NCBI RefSeq assembly: GCF_000224145.3
Contig: NC_020178.2
Span: forward strand, 764,986 to 828,985
Length of the DNA: 64,000 nt
Source: Ciona intestinalis
Taxonomy: Eukaryota > Chordata > Ascidiacea > Phlebobranchia > Cionidae
Reading direction: 5' to 3'
The notes under the pieces are model-generated. The model worked only from the letters and a program-made list of their open reading frames with translations, searched no databases and was not told the DNA's origin. The translations under genes and the position numbers were made by a program. Positions 11,004-24,600 of the stretch are shown here, piece after piece; the first letter of the stretch is position 1, and each line of letters starts with the position of its first letter.

Positions 11004-12654
11004 TGTTTGTGTATTTAATTTTTCGTACATCCTATTTTAGACTTTCTAAAATGGACCCTATTTTACAGTAGTTTATCTAAAGTCTCCGTTAGTTGAACTA
11101 AAAGTCACTTTTATAACTTTATCCGTCCATTTAAGGCTCTTGTTTGTTCTTTATACAGTTTCTAAAATTGTGTCTCTTATATTAACCATATTCTATCTGA
11201 CACTTCATATTCCTATACGATATGCTTATCAATGCGTATTCGCCGTATGGCTTCTGGCGTTTTTTTACTGTTGTATGAACGATGTTACGCGTTTCTTTCG
11301 GTGTAGGAACGCCTCGCGCCGCTGTCTTGCCAGCTGTGGTTGCGCGGACCAAGACACGCATTTGCGATACATAAAACGCGCAATTACTGCGGTTTATTGG
11401 CTTTCAGTTTCCGCATTTTAATAAATTGCTTTCGCGTTTGTTTTGCTCGTCGCGCTACTCTCGAATCGCGTTTTTTTTTGTTCTCTCGGATAGAGAGAGC
11501 GTTCGCATTTTTTGTGCGTTCTCTCACATGGAGAGAAAGTTTCTTTTTTTGTGTGTATTCTCTCGATTTAGTTACGCCAACAGATATGAAAATCTGCAGA
11601 ATTCCTTGTTTTGCATATAAAAGATCTTCAAGGGAAAGCGAAATTGAAAAGAAGAATTACATAATTTATGATGAAGGTAAGATTTTTTATATCGATGTAT
11701 CAAAAAGTAACGTAGACTTAAAATGTTCTTTAAAAAATATTTTGATCATTGCCGAAAATGTATACGGCATGTTTAAAGGTATTATATACTCTTGCCATTG
11801 CTACAGTCCTAATAAATTTTCGCAGCCCAAAATTAAAATGCAAGATTTGTTTTAATGTACAATGTCGTGTGACAGGTGATACAGACTTGTAGAACTACGT
11901 TAGCAAAATACGTATATGCAATGCTATAGTCTACACTGTATATAGCCTTATAAACGAATATCTTAGTGATATTAGAATAAAAAGTCAATCGGTTGATATT
12001 AGACAACTTAAGCTGTATAAAGTGTCAAGATTTTTTAAGTAGTAATCCTACAGAGTATAGAGAGACAACTCAACGTAAAAATGTCATGAAAATGTGTCTG
12101 CTATAAATTAAGATGGTATTCCAAGTTTGTGTCTTCTTTAACAGTAATACAAACAATTTAAAACTGTTTGGATTGAGATGTAAAGTACGCTGTGTAGAAA
12201 TTATGAACACCACCCAAATTATGCAAAAATTAGAATATCTTCAGACGAAAGTTTTTTACTCCCCTGACCGTAATTTTCAAGCGAATGGATTTAAATAACC
12301 GCTTGAAATAAGAATTTAATTTTATTTGTTTTCTTGGTTTGTTTTTCACGTTGCGTTTGTTGTTAGTGATAAGTTTGAGCGTTATGCGCATTTTATCAGA
12401 AGATATAGCTATATTTACCTGTGTTTGTGCTATTTTAGACATATAATTAGTGCAATGGTTTCATAATTACCAGTTTTACCTACAAAAAACTCGCGGTACA
12501 GAGTTTTGACAGTACTCTTCTAAATTTACTTAAAATTAAAATTAAAAAAAAAATTAGATTGCCAGGTGCTACAAATTATTATGGTGCTTTTTGTGTACGA
12601 TTCTGTGTTAGTTTAAACTAAAACTTAAGGGGAAAGTGAACTATAATTGAGAAA
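10680..12654. other. Shared upstream region of exostosin (minus) and CAMSAP (plus) genes
   Basis: The two genes are transcribed divergently from here. Beyond the duplicated flank (to 11003) there is a stretch of locally higher GC with many CG dinucleotides (about 11220-11480), then CTCTC/GAGAG inverted repeats (11483-11564) and AT-rich sequence. An open frame at 11340-11855 has an atypical, Cys/Phe/Arg-rich composition and no recognisable motif, so I do not call it a gene. The region may hold promoters and unannotated 5' UTR exons. Confidence 0.5.
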
Positions 12655-15600
12655 ATGCGCCAGTTTGACCTTCCAGATTCTGATGCACATTACGACGTCG
12701 AAAAAGCGAAGGTAAAACTTGAAAAAATTTAATGACATGACAATAGTAATCTATTTCCCACTGGCATGATGTGTTTATTGTACATAACCATTTTATTAGA
12801 TGCAAAATATTATCAAAAAATGCATTACATTTTAAAAATATATTGTTTGAACCTTGTAGATATTCTACTAGTTATTTATTTAAATAAATGTATGCAAAAA
12901 AACACTGGATTATGCTCATATTCACTTTTCATACTGGTTATGTTTATCAACTGTTTACAAAATGTTAAAAAAGCTTTTTACAGATTCGAAGCTCACTGGC
13001 TTGGTTATTAGGGGTAGTTCGTATACAACACCCAACATGTAATGTGGAAAAGATTTTCAATGAAAATGGAGAAGTTATGCGAGATGTACAGGAGTTTCTT
13101 ATCAGTGGTAAGCCTTGTATATACATATATATGTTTACTTGGTTTTAAAATTAAAACATAGAAGTTAGAAAAAATTGTGTGTTGTATAAGTAATTGGCTT
13201 TTCTGGTAAAAAACACATAAAATCTGGGGTGACATTGTTAAAATACAGTAACTCTCTTAGTTCAAATATATGGAACCTCATTTATTAATGTGGTGAATGC
13301 AATATACTTTGGCTCTGCTTGTTTGTATAGACACCTAATAACAGGGTAAAAGCCATTTTATGCCTAAAACTGGGGTGCTAAAACATGTGATGCCATTCCT
13401 ATTTTATAATATGTAGTAACATTAATGTCACCCCAGGAACCCTTGCTTTGCGCATATGCAGCAAGGTGGTAATAGCAGTATAATATAAAACACAAGATGT
13501 CACCCATATTTTAAAGTTGTTGCCCCAGACACCTCTAATGCTACATCAAAAAATTTAAAAAGCATCAGAATATAAACTGTATCTTTGTTTCTAGGTTGGC
13601 CATATAGACAATGTATACGAATGATATTTGATACCAATATACAACAGAATGGTTTTGATGCCGTCATACAAGCTTTATGCAGACATGAGTTTTATATTCT
13701 AAAGTCAGATGACCCTGTATTGACATCAACACAACTATCAAACTACCCGCCTAATATGGTATGTTAAGTGAAAGAATGTAACTTATTTATTTGTGTTATG
13801 TTTCATACACCGTGTGCTCGCTTGGGATTTACCACATGTGTAACTTTGTGTGTGGTTAATTTGACCCTACTTAATCTTTTATGTTTTGAATCATGCTGTA
13901 TTACTAAATATTAGTTTGATTAATTTAAGTCTCCTCTTTCTTATAAAAATACTAATTTGTGTTGTTTTTTTCTAAGATATAAATACACTATATATGTATT
14001 CTACGTATTTAAAATTTGAATTTAAAATTTATTTTGCAAGCAGATTTTACCGTTATTACTATTTGTGAGTCGTTCTATTTGGTAACTCGTAATCAGGCAC
14101 GAGTGTATAAAACAGAACACCCGTGTTATAACGACTGTTGTTGCCCCGCCACACAAGGATAAATAAGTTACATTCATTCATTTGCGACACGAGGTGCATA
14201 AAACAGAACACCCGTGTTATAACTACTGTTGTTGCCCCGCCACACAAGGATAAATAAGTTACATTCATTCATTTGCGACACGAGGTGCATAAAACAGAAC
14301 ACCCGTGTTATAACTACTGTTGTTGCCCCGCCACACAAGGATAAATAAGTTACATTCATTCATTTGCGACACGAGGTGCATAAAACAGAACACCCGTGTT
14401 ATAACTACTGTTGTTGCCCCGCCACACAAGGATAAATAAGTTACATTCATTCATTTGCGACACGAGGTGCATAAAACAGAACACCCGTGTTATAACTACT
14501 GTTGTTGCCCCGCCACACAAGGATAAATAAGTTACATTCATTCATTTGCGACACGAGGTGCATAAAACAGAACACCCGTGTTATAACGACTGTTGTTGCC
14601 CCGCCACACAAGGATAAATAAGTTACATTCATTCATTTGCGACACGAGGTGCATAAAACAGAACACCCGTGTTATAACGACTGTCATTGCCCCGCCACAC
14701 AAGGATAAATAAGTTACATTCATTCATTCATTCATTTGCGAACTCCCACATCCAACTCATTGATATGATGATGTTTGCTGCTTCAAGTAAAATGTGGATA
14801 AGCACTGAGACTCTTGTCAAGTCAATAAAGAAGTTCTCAAGTTTTTATGCTTCAAGAGAATTACCTGGCAACACTGAAGAAGCTGTAGTCCTGTGGTTAA
14901 GCAAGGTACAGTGCTGCGCAGTGCAAAATATTGCTTTTAAAACAAACATAACAGCACATAGTGTCATAGGCACCAAACCTGGGGTGGCAGGGTGGACAGG
15001 CCAACCCTGGAATTTGTACACTGCATTTAATCAGTAAACAAGGTTTTTTCACAGGATTGTATCTCTAACTATCCCTGCCTTCCCTGTTTTTAAAAAAGTT
15101 TCGCACTTATACCAATACCCTATATATAAGACACACTTGTTTGCATTTAACTTCTGAAATCATAGAAGATGGTTCGAGTTTTTAAACAAATTGTGTGAAA
15201 ATGTGGACAAATGTGTCATATGGGCCGTTATGTTTGTATTAAAACTAACTGAGTTTATGTTTCCTGTGCATAAATTATTACTGTTATTGTATATATAATA
15301 AGCTTATGAATTTCTGACTAATTTGTTTAAAATCCATTTATGTTAAATTAGAAGTTACATCTTAAGTTGTCTGTCTCTCTTATAAGACACTTTCTAATCC
15401 TATTATTAACTTCTACTTAGAAGGTCATAATACTAGTATATACAATACAGTGCAATAGTGCATATACACATTTTGGTGTAAATTTGGGCGCATGTGTCCT
15501 TGGGCAAGACACTTAACAGCAATTGTTTCAACCCAGTGGTCACTAATGGATTGACAAAATTATCAGCCGTACAAATTAAAAAAACAATCACCCAAAAAGT

Positions 15601-18600
15601 TACATACGAGGTAACTCGTAAGCAGGCATAGGTTGTATAAAACAGAACACTTGTGTTATAACGACTGTCTTTTTCCACCACGCAAGGATAAATAAGTTAC
15701 ACTCATTTTTTATTTAATATAAAGCTATTCAGTTTTATAAATGTCACTGTTTATTATGTATCCTGTTTAACAGGTAGTAACCAAAGTCCAGCATCTCGAG
15801 CAGACCACTGAACCACATAAGGTATTTTGTGTAAATATGTTCACTATATAGTGTTATGTTTCAATACATAATAACATAACTGTGTCTGGATTTGATATTT
15901 GATACTGCCGTTGTTTTTAATTTGATACATTGTGTATGTTAGGTCATATATTGTATCTAAAATATTGAGTTCAGTTTTTACCCTTTAAACATGGGGTGGA
16001 ATTTACACCCAACACCATGTACTTTAAACATGGGGTGGAGTTTACACCCAATACCCTGTACTTTAAACATGGGGTGGAGTTTACACCCAACACCCTGTAC
16101 TTTAAACATGGAGAGGAATTTACACCCAACACCCTGTACTTTAAACATGGGGTGGAGTTTACACCCAACACCCTGTACTTTAAACATGGGGTGGAATTTA
16201 CACCCAACACCCTGTACTTTTTACCTAACAAAATATTATTCCAGTGGCTTAAAAGAATTTTTCATGTGAGTTATTGGTGTTAGATGTCAGATTGAAAACA
16301 AATAGAAAATATTCTGCATGTTATTGTTGTTGTATTCAATTTATGTTACTTGATTTACTGATTTGTCAAAAAATACTTTTTTTACTCTGCATGTATGTAT
16401 TGTAAAAAGTGGCGGAAAAAATTTGCGTAAACTAAATTTGATCATTATTTTGGGGTAGGCCTGTAATAAATAATTAGTGTGTTTGTAAACCTATTAATTT
16501 AACTTGATTTTTTCACACCACTGTTTATAAAGAGTGTGTATATTAATAATATTACTTATTGTAAATTGGGTATTAAATTTATTTTATCTGTTTTTATTTT
16601 AAAACATATATATATATGTATATACACATTTTATGCAATAGACACAAAAATCAGGCACCTAAACCTTTTATTATTATTAAATTTCTATTTTATATATATA
16701 TATATGTTATTTCTATAGAAGCCCTCTGATCCATGCATGGTGTACCCAATCGTTACTTCTAAGTTAGAAGATATATGCGACAGTGCAGTTATTGCACTTG
16801 TATTGCATTATTATTGCCCAACACATATCCCTATAAATGGTAAGTTATATTTTAATTGTGTTTCTATTGTAATAGTGCTATACTACTTTGCGCATTTTTT
16901 AACATGACTTTTATGGGATAGGTTTTACAAACTTTCAACAAAACAATAACCTTGAATTGGTTGCACACTTTTCACAGGTGTTTTTATAAGTTAAGTTGTA
17001 TTTGACCGACACTTTAGTTTTAGTCAGAAATACCACTACCATTGACAGTGTATATGTCCTCGATCAAGTGATTTAATCCACATTACCCCTAATAGGTTCA
17101 GCATCGTGGGTATTGTAGTAACAGACCAAATGTTCTATAAATCGCAGACAGCTAGTTTTACAAAGTGTCAACAAACCTTGAATTGGTTGCACCACTTTTT
17201 ACACATGTTTAAATAAGTTAGGTTGTATTTGAGTCATAAATAGACCACATTGTTATACATTACATCTAAGTTACATTTATAGTAACTTGAAGCGGGAACA
17301 ACGTATATGAAACAGAACACCTATATAATATTATAACGACTATCATTGCCTTGCGAGGATAAACAAGTTTCATTCATTCATTTACTATATATGTAATATG
17401 TAAACATACAATATTTAACATTCAACTTTTTTATATCCAGATATTGTACTAAAAGAAGACACATCGTTGGCTGATGCTCTACATAATTTAACTATGTCTC
17501 TTCAATTTGCTTTTGACGAGGTTCTAACTCAGGGAAACCCCCCATTTCTAACACCTGATGACTTCATTAGTTGCCATGACGACTTACAACCAAATTTTAT
17601 CGCGTTTTTTGCACAGTTGTTTTACTGTCTTGAAATTGCTCCAAAAAGCGATAAAATTTCACCAAGAGGTAAAGAACTAATTGAATTTGACTTATTTAAT
17701 CATTTTCTTCTGCCATATAATAAATTTATTTTGATAAATAGGCTGTGTTTGAGTAATCAAATATATAATATATATTATTTACTGAAATTACAATAAAGTT
17801 TCTAATTCATTTATTATGTTTTTAGGTCATGAGGTAAAAACATCTGAAAAAATGACAATTGCTATGAAATCAGATGCACCACATATTTCTACAGCAAGCA
17901 CTTCTAGGTTAGTTTACTTAATATATAGTCATTATATGGCTGACTATTAAGGACAAACCATAAGATAAGGGATTAATAAGTTACATATGTGAATTTGTGG
18001 GAATTAAATTGTTAGTATTTTTAATGTTTGGCCGACAACCCATAAAGGGACCACTGGATTGGAGTAATTATCTATAAATGTCATACTGAATGAATCATTG
18101 AACTTATTTATCCCTAGGTGGCAATAATAGTCATTTTAAAATTGGGTGTTCTGCTTTGTAAAGGTACAAATAATAATAATGAACATCTAGTTCTAGATTA
18201 AAATTTATTTTGATTTTGGATTAAAATTTATTTGTGTTTGTTGTAACTTTATTTGTTTCAGTATTGTGTGTACATGGTGACTTTAATAGACACATACCCT
18301 TGTATATAATACATTGTGTTTGTTGTACACATACCTGCCCTGCTCTGTTTGCATTGGTGTAATGTCCATTACAGTGTTGCCAAATATTTTTCTAGTCTTG
18401 CGATTTATGTTTTTTTTGAGTGTTGGGATTTATATAAAGTTTTTTTCAGTATTAATATTTAAATGTTTTTTAAATATTTTTAGTGTTAATCACCATATTT
18501 TGCAGTGTTGCCAGGCAATATATTTTCTAGTGTTGACCAATATATTTTTGCAGTGTTTCCAGTCAAAACTCCAGCATTCTTTCCAAAATTCCCAACATTT

Positions 18601-21600
18601 CCTCTTTAATCAGTGATGCCACAGAAAGAAGTTTTTTACCGCCTGAAGAAAAGTTAATTGGGAAACACTGTACCCCTACCACCAACTTACTGGTAAGACA
18701 ATATATATATATATGTATATATTATTATTTTTTAAAGCAAGGGTGATTGTTAAGCTGTGGCACAGTGTTTAGTGCGTTTTGCATTGTTGACTATGTGTCT
18801 TTGAGCAAGATACTTGTCGGTAATTTCTCCGACCCAATGGCCACTATTTGGTTGTTTAAAATATTACCCATACAGAAAAAATAAATAAATAATCAACTTC
18901 AAAGTTAGATATGTGGTAAATTGTAAGCAGGCATGAGGTGTATGAAACAGAACACCCGTGTTATAACAACTGTCGTTGCATCGCCCTGCTAGAAAAAATA
19001 ATTCAATCATTAATTTAATTGTATTAATATTGAAAGTATTTTTACTGCGTCATAGACAACGTCATCACAAAGTGATTCTGACCTTCATATTCCATATATG
19101 GGAATTCCACAAAAACCTTTGTTACCGCGGAGACATCAAGAAGATCGACCTCATTCCACGAATCCAAGGTTAGTTTAAACAATTGTATATAAACTGTTGC
19201 TGGCACGATGTGTATGCTGTATAGTGGCATCATTTTTTTCCAGGGGTTGCGCAATAAAACATGTTATCTGTATGAGTAGAATTGTTACTTTAAACCTTGT
19301 AAAATACATACTGAATTGCTGGTCAAATACAACTTAACTTATATAAACACTCATGAAAAGTGGTGCAACCAATTCAAGGTTATTGTTTTGTTGAAACTTT
19401 GTAAAACTAGCTGTCAAAAATACTGGAGTGTCGGTCAAATACAACTTAACTTATATAAACACTTGTGAAAAGTTGTGCAACCAATTCAAGGTTATTTTAT
19501 GCAGTGCAGGAAATTCCTGGGTACGCCTGCCTACCCTGCCACCCCAGGTTTGGCCCCTATGAACCCAACAGCTAATTGTACAGTATATATATCTAACTTA
19601 CTTTATAATAGGTTTGTGACCCCCATATACCATGGTGTAATACGCAAGTCATCTTCATTACATAATATATTAAATGGTGAATTATCTCTCCCTACTGCTA
19701 CACCTCCTTCTGCCTGGAACCAATATAATGGTAAATATATATAATATATATATAGTTGCTGGATTTAATATAATGTTATACTTGTATTTATTCATATAAT
19801 TATACTTGTGTTTTATATAATGGTAAGTATAATAGGGTAAGAGAAGATAGGGTACCTTTTGATTATATTTTCTCATCTCATTTGATAGTAAACAGAGAAA
19901 ATTCAACGAAAAAAAACGTATCCTTACGACTCCATAGACCGGATATTGTGTACCAAGGTTCTCCGTTTTACAATAAAAAAATAATTTTATTTAGTCTTGC
20001 ATATCTTAAATATAGATAGACCAATTTTATAAATTGTAGACAAAAAAAGTCATTTTACTGAAAAACACACAAATGTAAACATTAGGCAAAAATATCTTTG
20101 TGATTTTTTTAAATTTTACTATGACCTCACAATGTCCATTAGACACACAACCAAGAAGACAATGGAATCATCCAAGCATGACACAACAAAGTTTGTTATC
20201 TAAAGTTGAGATGGACGGTGAGATAGATCAACTACTGAGTGACAGGAGTGTTACTAGCAGCATGGTATTTATTTGGTTTCTTTATGTTAATTTAACAATT
20301 TTTTTATTTTGTTAAAACATATGTTTTTGTTTTAAAAAAGGATTTTTTAATAAATAAAAACATGTTTTCCTTTTAAAATAAAAAATATTTTTGACCTAAT
20401 TTGCATATTTAGGGGGCTGGGGATTCCCGTGACGTTGACATATCCTGGAAAGGTTTCACCTCTGGGAAACCCCCACCAACCCCAGGGGGTCGTTCCGCTC
20501 GAATAAACGACGGTGACCTCACAATCGAGACGGTACGCACCAACGATTTCCGCTCACCAGTTTCCACGAGTCGTGGTTTCTATGCACGTCCTCTGCTGAG
20601 TCAGAATTCCTACAATGACTCAGCATCAGAGTTAACGAGCGTCTCAACAATCACCGGATCCGCTTCATCGACCACGAACTCATACAAACCTCAAAACAAG
20701 TAAGAACTCTATTTGTATTTTAAAAATGAATCGTAAAACGTTTTTCTACACTTTTAAAAACTTTTCTGAACTGTTTGAATACATTTTCTTCAAGCACTTT
20801 ATTTGCTAAAAAAATACTGCCTAAAAAATCTCAGATTTTATGGCATGCATATAGGAAACTAATTTAAAAAATCAAGTTTGTCAATTAAATATAAATTTCG
20901 CTTCTTCTCTCTCTTTCAAAAAATCTTATCTTTCCATTTTTAGTTTCAGTGCAAATGTCAGCCAAGTCTCACCAGAAAAATCCACGCTTACTGAACAAAA
21001 TCTCAAATTCGCTCAAAACAGTTACACTGTACATAGTGGTGCATTTCAATCGATGGAATCTGCGCGAGCAGCTGGTTATCCCGTGATTGGTGAACCTTCT
21101 CATGTGATACCATCACATGAGAGCTATCATGATATGAAAACTTCACAAAATGATCATACAAATTCTCATATGAAAGGATCAGGTGAGTTGGTGTATTATG
21201 TGAGTTTCATACACCTCATGCTCACTGTCAAGTTATAACATGGGTGTCTTCTTATACACCAGGCACACATGGTGTATTCATACACCTCATGCTCACTGTC
21301 AAGTTATAACATGGGTGTCTTCTTATACACCAGACACACATGGTGTATCCATACACCTCATGCTCACTATCGAGTTATAACATGGGTGTCTTCTTATACA
21401 CCAGACACACATGGTGTATTCATAAGCCTCATGCTCACTGTCAAGTTAGAACATGGGTGTCTTCTTATACACCTTATGCGTACTGTTGAGGTATAACATG
21501 GGTGTCCCCTTATACACCAGGCACACATGTTGAATTTATACACCTCATACTTACTGTCCAATTATGTCTCCACAGTATCATGTGAGTCTGGTATGACATC

Positions 21601-24600
21601 ATCAATGATGACATCATCAAAGAATAAATTACCACGAAACACAAGTTTGGCTGAAGTTGCATCACAAGTGAGTATTATGATGTCATAACAGCAATTGTCG
21701 TTAAGTGTCTTGCCTAAGAACAGTGCACCCGCAATGGTAGCAGCGACAAGCCTTGAACCCATTACCTCTGGGCTAGAGACAAACACGCTAACCACTTTGC
21801 CACAGCATTTAAATATTTTCTTTAGTCATGGGTTTGCTAGTAGATAGTAATGTCATAATGGGTTTTATACTAGTAAAACACACACAAAAATAATTGTTTT
21901 ACTTTTTTCTTATATATTTACTTTTTTTTAATATAATTAAGATTCCCAGTAACTGTCATGTTTAAGTGTATTTATAATAATGACTTTTACTCCACAGACA
22001 GAGAAACCATGTAATTCTATAAGTGTTCAAATGGATCCCCTTGAAACTAAATTAAATGAAGCATTCAGACTGTTTAATCAATTGAAAATGGAAGTAGAAA
22101 ATATGAAAAGAAGAAATCATCGTTCTGATAATGTCTCTTCTAACCTGGTATGTTGGATTTGGTTTGGTTTTATGTATGTGAGGTAACTGGTTCAAGACTC
22201 ACTTAAGGGGAAAAGGAGGTTTTTTATTGTGTTAGAGTTGTTGTTGTATAAAGTACAGGGTTACTGGTTCAAGCCTCAGTTAAGGGCGTTATGTGTTTTA
22301 TTATGTTAAAATAATTGTTTTTGCGTATAAATTGTTGGGTTTGGTTTGGTTTCATAAGTGTAGAGTTACCGGTTCAAAGCCCATTTGAAGAAGTTATATA
22401 TATTTTTTGTGTTAAAATGGTTGTTGTTTTTGTAAAGAGTAAGGGGTCAATGGTTCAAGGCTCAATGAACTCTGTTGTTTTAATCAACTTTTATTCCCTT
22501 TTTAGAGTCAATTGAAACAAGCCAAATATTGCCACCAATCCAAACACCTTTCAGCAGGTTAGTTGTGTTTGAGTAATTTAAAAAAAACTCTTTTAACCAT
22601 TTTTTAAGATAAAAAAATCGATATTTTTATGCGTTTTATTGCATGCAAAAATGTGTAGGCAAAGTTATATTGGTATGTCTGGCTCTACATCAAACAAAAC
22701 GTCGGTGCTTTTTAATAAGAAAAACAAACAATTGCCAAATGATTCCAATGCATACATATTCCTAATTGTTAATTATTATAAAACAATAAGGTTTATAATG
22801 TCGCACAGGGGTAAACAAAGAGGAAAGTAGTTCAGATTATTCATCCAAAAGTCCAAGCCCTGCTTCTACAAATAGAGAGCAACCACAACAACAACAACAA
22901 GGTATTTCCATAGTTATATCTATTTGGTCCCCTATGAGTTGTCTTAATTGTCAGCCATACACTTTAAAACTTAAAATGTAGTTTACTTGTAAGTGTGAAC
23001 AGAGTGTAGGAAACAGAACACCTGTTTTATATTGACTGTCGTTGCTCGAAAATGCCAGAATAAAGAAGTTACATACATTCATACTTATATAGATAAGTAT
23101 TCTGAGTTATGGTGAAAAGCCAATTTGTGGTTTAATCCTATGACTCTTGGCAAAGACCTCAACCATATAGAATGGAAATCACATTAACAATCATTATTTC
23201 CAGCTCTTCCATTAAAATCTCACTTAACGAGAATCCACGAAAATTTCCCCGAGTCAGCAGATGAGTCGACACTCTGCGAGGGAAGCACTGTCGCCCTCGT
23301 GCAGCGAAAACTCGACCAGCTACAACTCTCCGTCGAGCGCGAACGAACGAAACAACGAGTCAGCGACCTCGATCGGGAAGTGGAAGAATTACACAAGGAA
23401 TTAAACGAGATCAAAAAGTCTTCTCTTCATCTTAATTCATCCTCTGAAGAGCCGAAACATTTTTCCGCATCACCAGTCAAGCAGAACGCTTTAAACAGTT
23501 CTTTCTCGGACCCCGGAAAACCCCCAGTTATTACGATCGTTGAGGCTAACTCTCCTGTGATTGGACAAGGTTTGCACCAATCAGGACGCTCCGTTGGGGG
23601 CAGCGAAAATAAAGCTCAACAGCGCCCTCAAGTGGAGACAAGAAGGTCGTTGTTTTCGAACAATGGCGCAGAAGAAAATAAGGAAAATAGCGAAGGGTCT
23701 CTGGAGAAGCATTTACAAGGTTTGCGAATGGAGATTACGTTTATAAAGAGCAATATTGTTCTAGGCATAGTGTAAATGCTCTTCTGTTTGTAAAAAAGTC
23801 TGGCCTAAATCTAAATTACCTTTGTCCTGCTGTAGAACCTTACCTATATAGAATAGAAATTGAAATAGGTTAGTTGTCAAACATAAGGAACCTCATTAAT
23901 TAATGTGGCGAATGCAATATACTTTGGCTCTGCTTATTTGTATGGACATAAACACATAGTGTCACTCCTACCGCCTACCCCTAAAATACTTTGCTGACTC
24001 ATAATCTACCATATATGCTTAGTCACAAAGCCAGCGCACGAAATCTCGGTGACATACGATTCATTTTCGTGTCGATTGGAATCTTCCTCTTCATGTAAAT
24101 CAACCCCTGCTAAATCTGCCCCTGCTAGTCGTAAGTATTTTGTTTCTATCTTTGTTTCATTTGTCTAGCAAATGTGAGCGCGAGATATCTAACCTTGGCC
24201 GAGCTGTCAAGGGAAGATCTCTCATCCATTACCATTAAAGTATTGTCGCCTACCTTTGGAAAGCGACTTTAACATCTGGTAAGCTATATGCAGTAGCACT
24301 CTTGTCTGGGTGTTGGGGTAATGGGCAAGCTCTGGCCCTAATTCTTGGTTTCATAGCATGCCACACCTCAAACCGTTATTTTTTATTCTTAGCAAATGCT
24401 GATGAAATTCAAACAACCCTTAATGAAAGCGACAGAAAAGGAGGTTTGTGATGTCATATTCATTGTGTGTGACATCATAATAATCATTGTGACATCATAG
24501 GTCTTGGTTTTACCATCTTGGAGGAGAAGAGTCCAGCAAACACACTTGCAAAGAAAAAAGAGAAGTTTCTGCTAAGCAGGCTAAAGAAAGAAGAGGAGAT

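Noticed and set aside
11340..11855. 171-codon open frame upstream of CAMSAP
   Set aside because: Composition (Phe, Arg and Cys rich at first, then AT-driven Lys/Ile/Asn) and lack of any motif or splice-linked neighbour suggest a chance ORF across a CG-rich stretch.
14059..14723. Series of 61-69 codon minus-strand ORFs offset by 91 bp
   Set aside because: These are the same SINE-tail unit read repeatedly; not proteins.
14090..14735. CRISPR-like array of regularly spaced repeats
   Set aside because: Units are contiguous with no unique spacers, and the genome is eukaryotic.
15971..16283. Four overlapping repetitive ORFs on both strands
   Set aside because: Produced by a 39-bp minisatellite; no splice or start context.
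18314..18616. 100-codon ORF before CAMSAP exon 18575
   Set aside because: Hydrophobic, T-rich composition (cagtgttgcca repeats); it overlaps the true exon in another frame.
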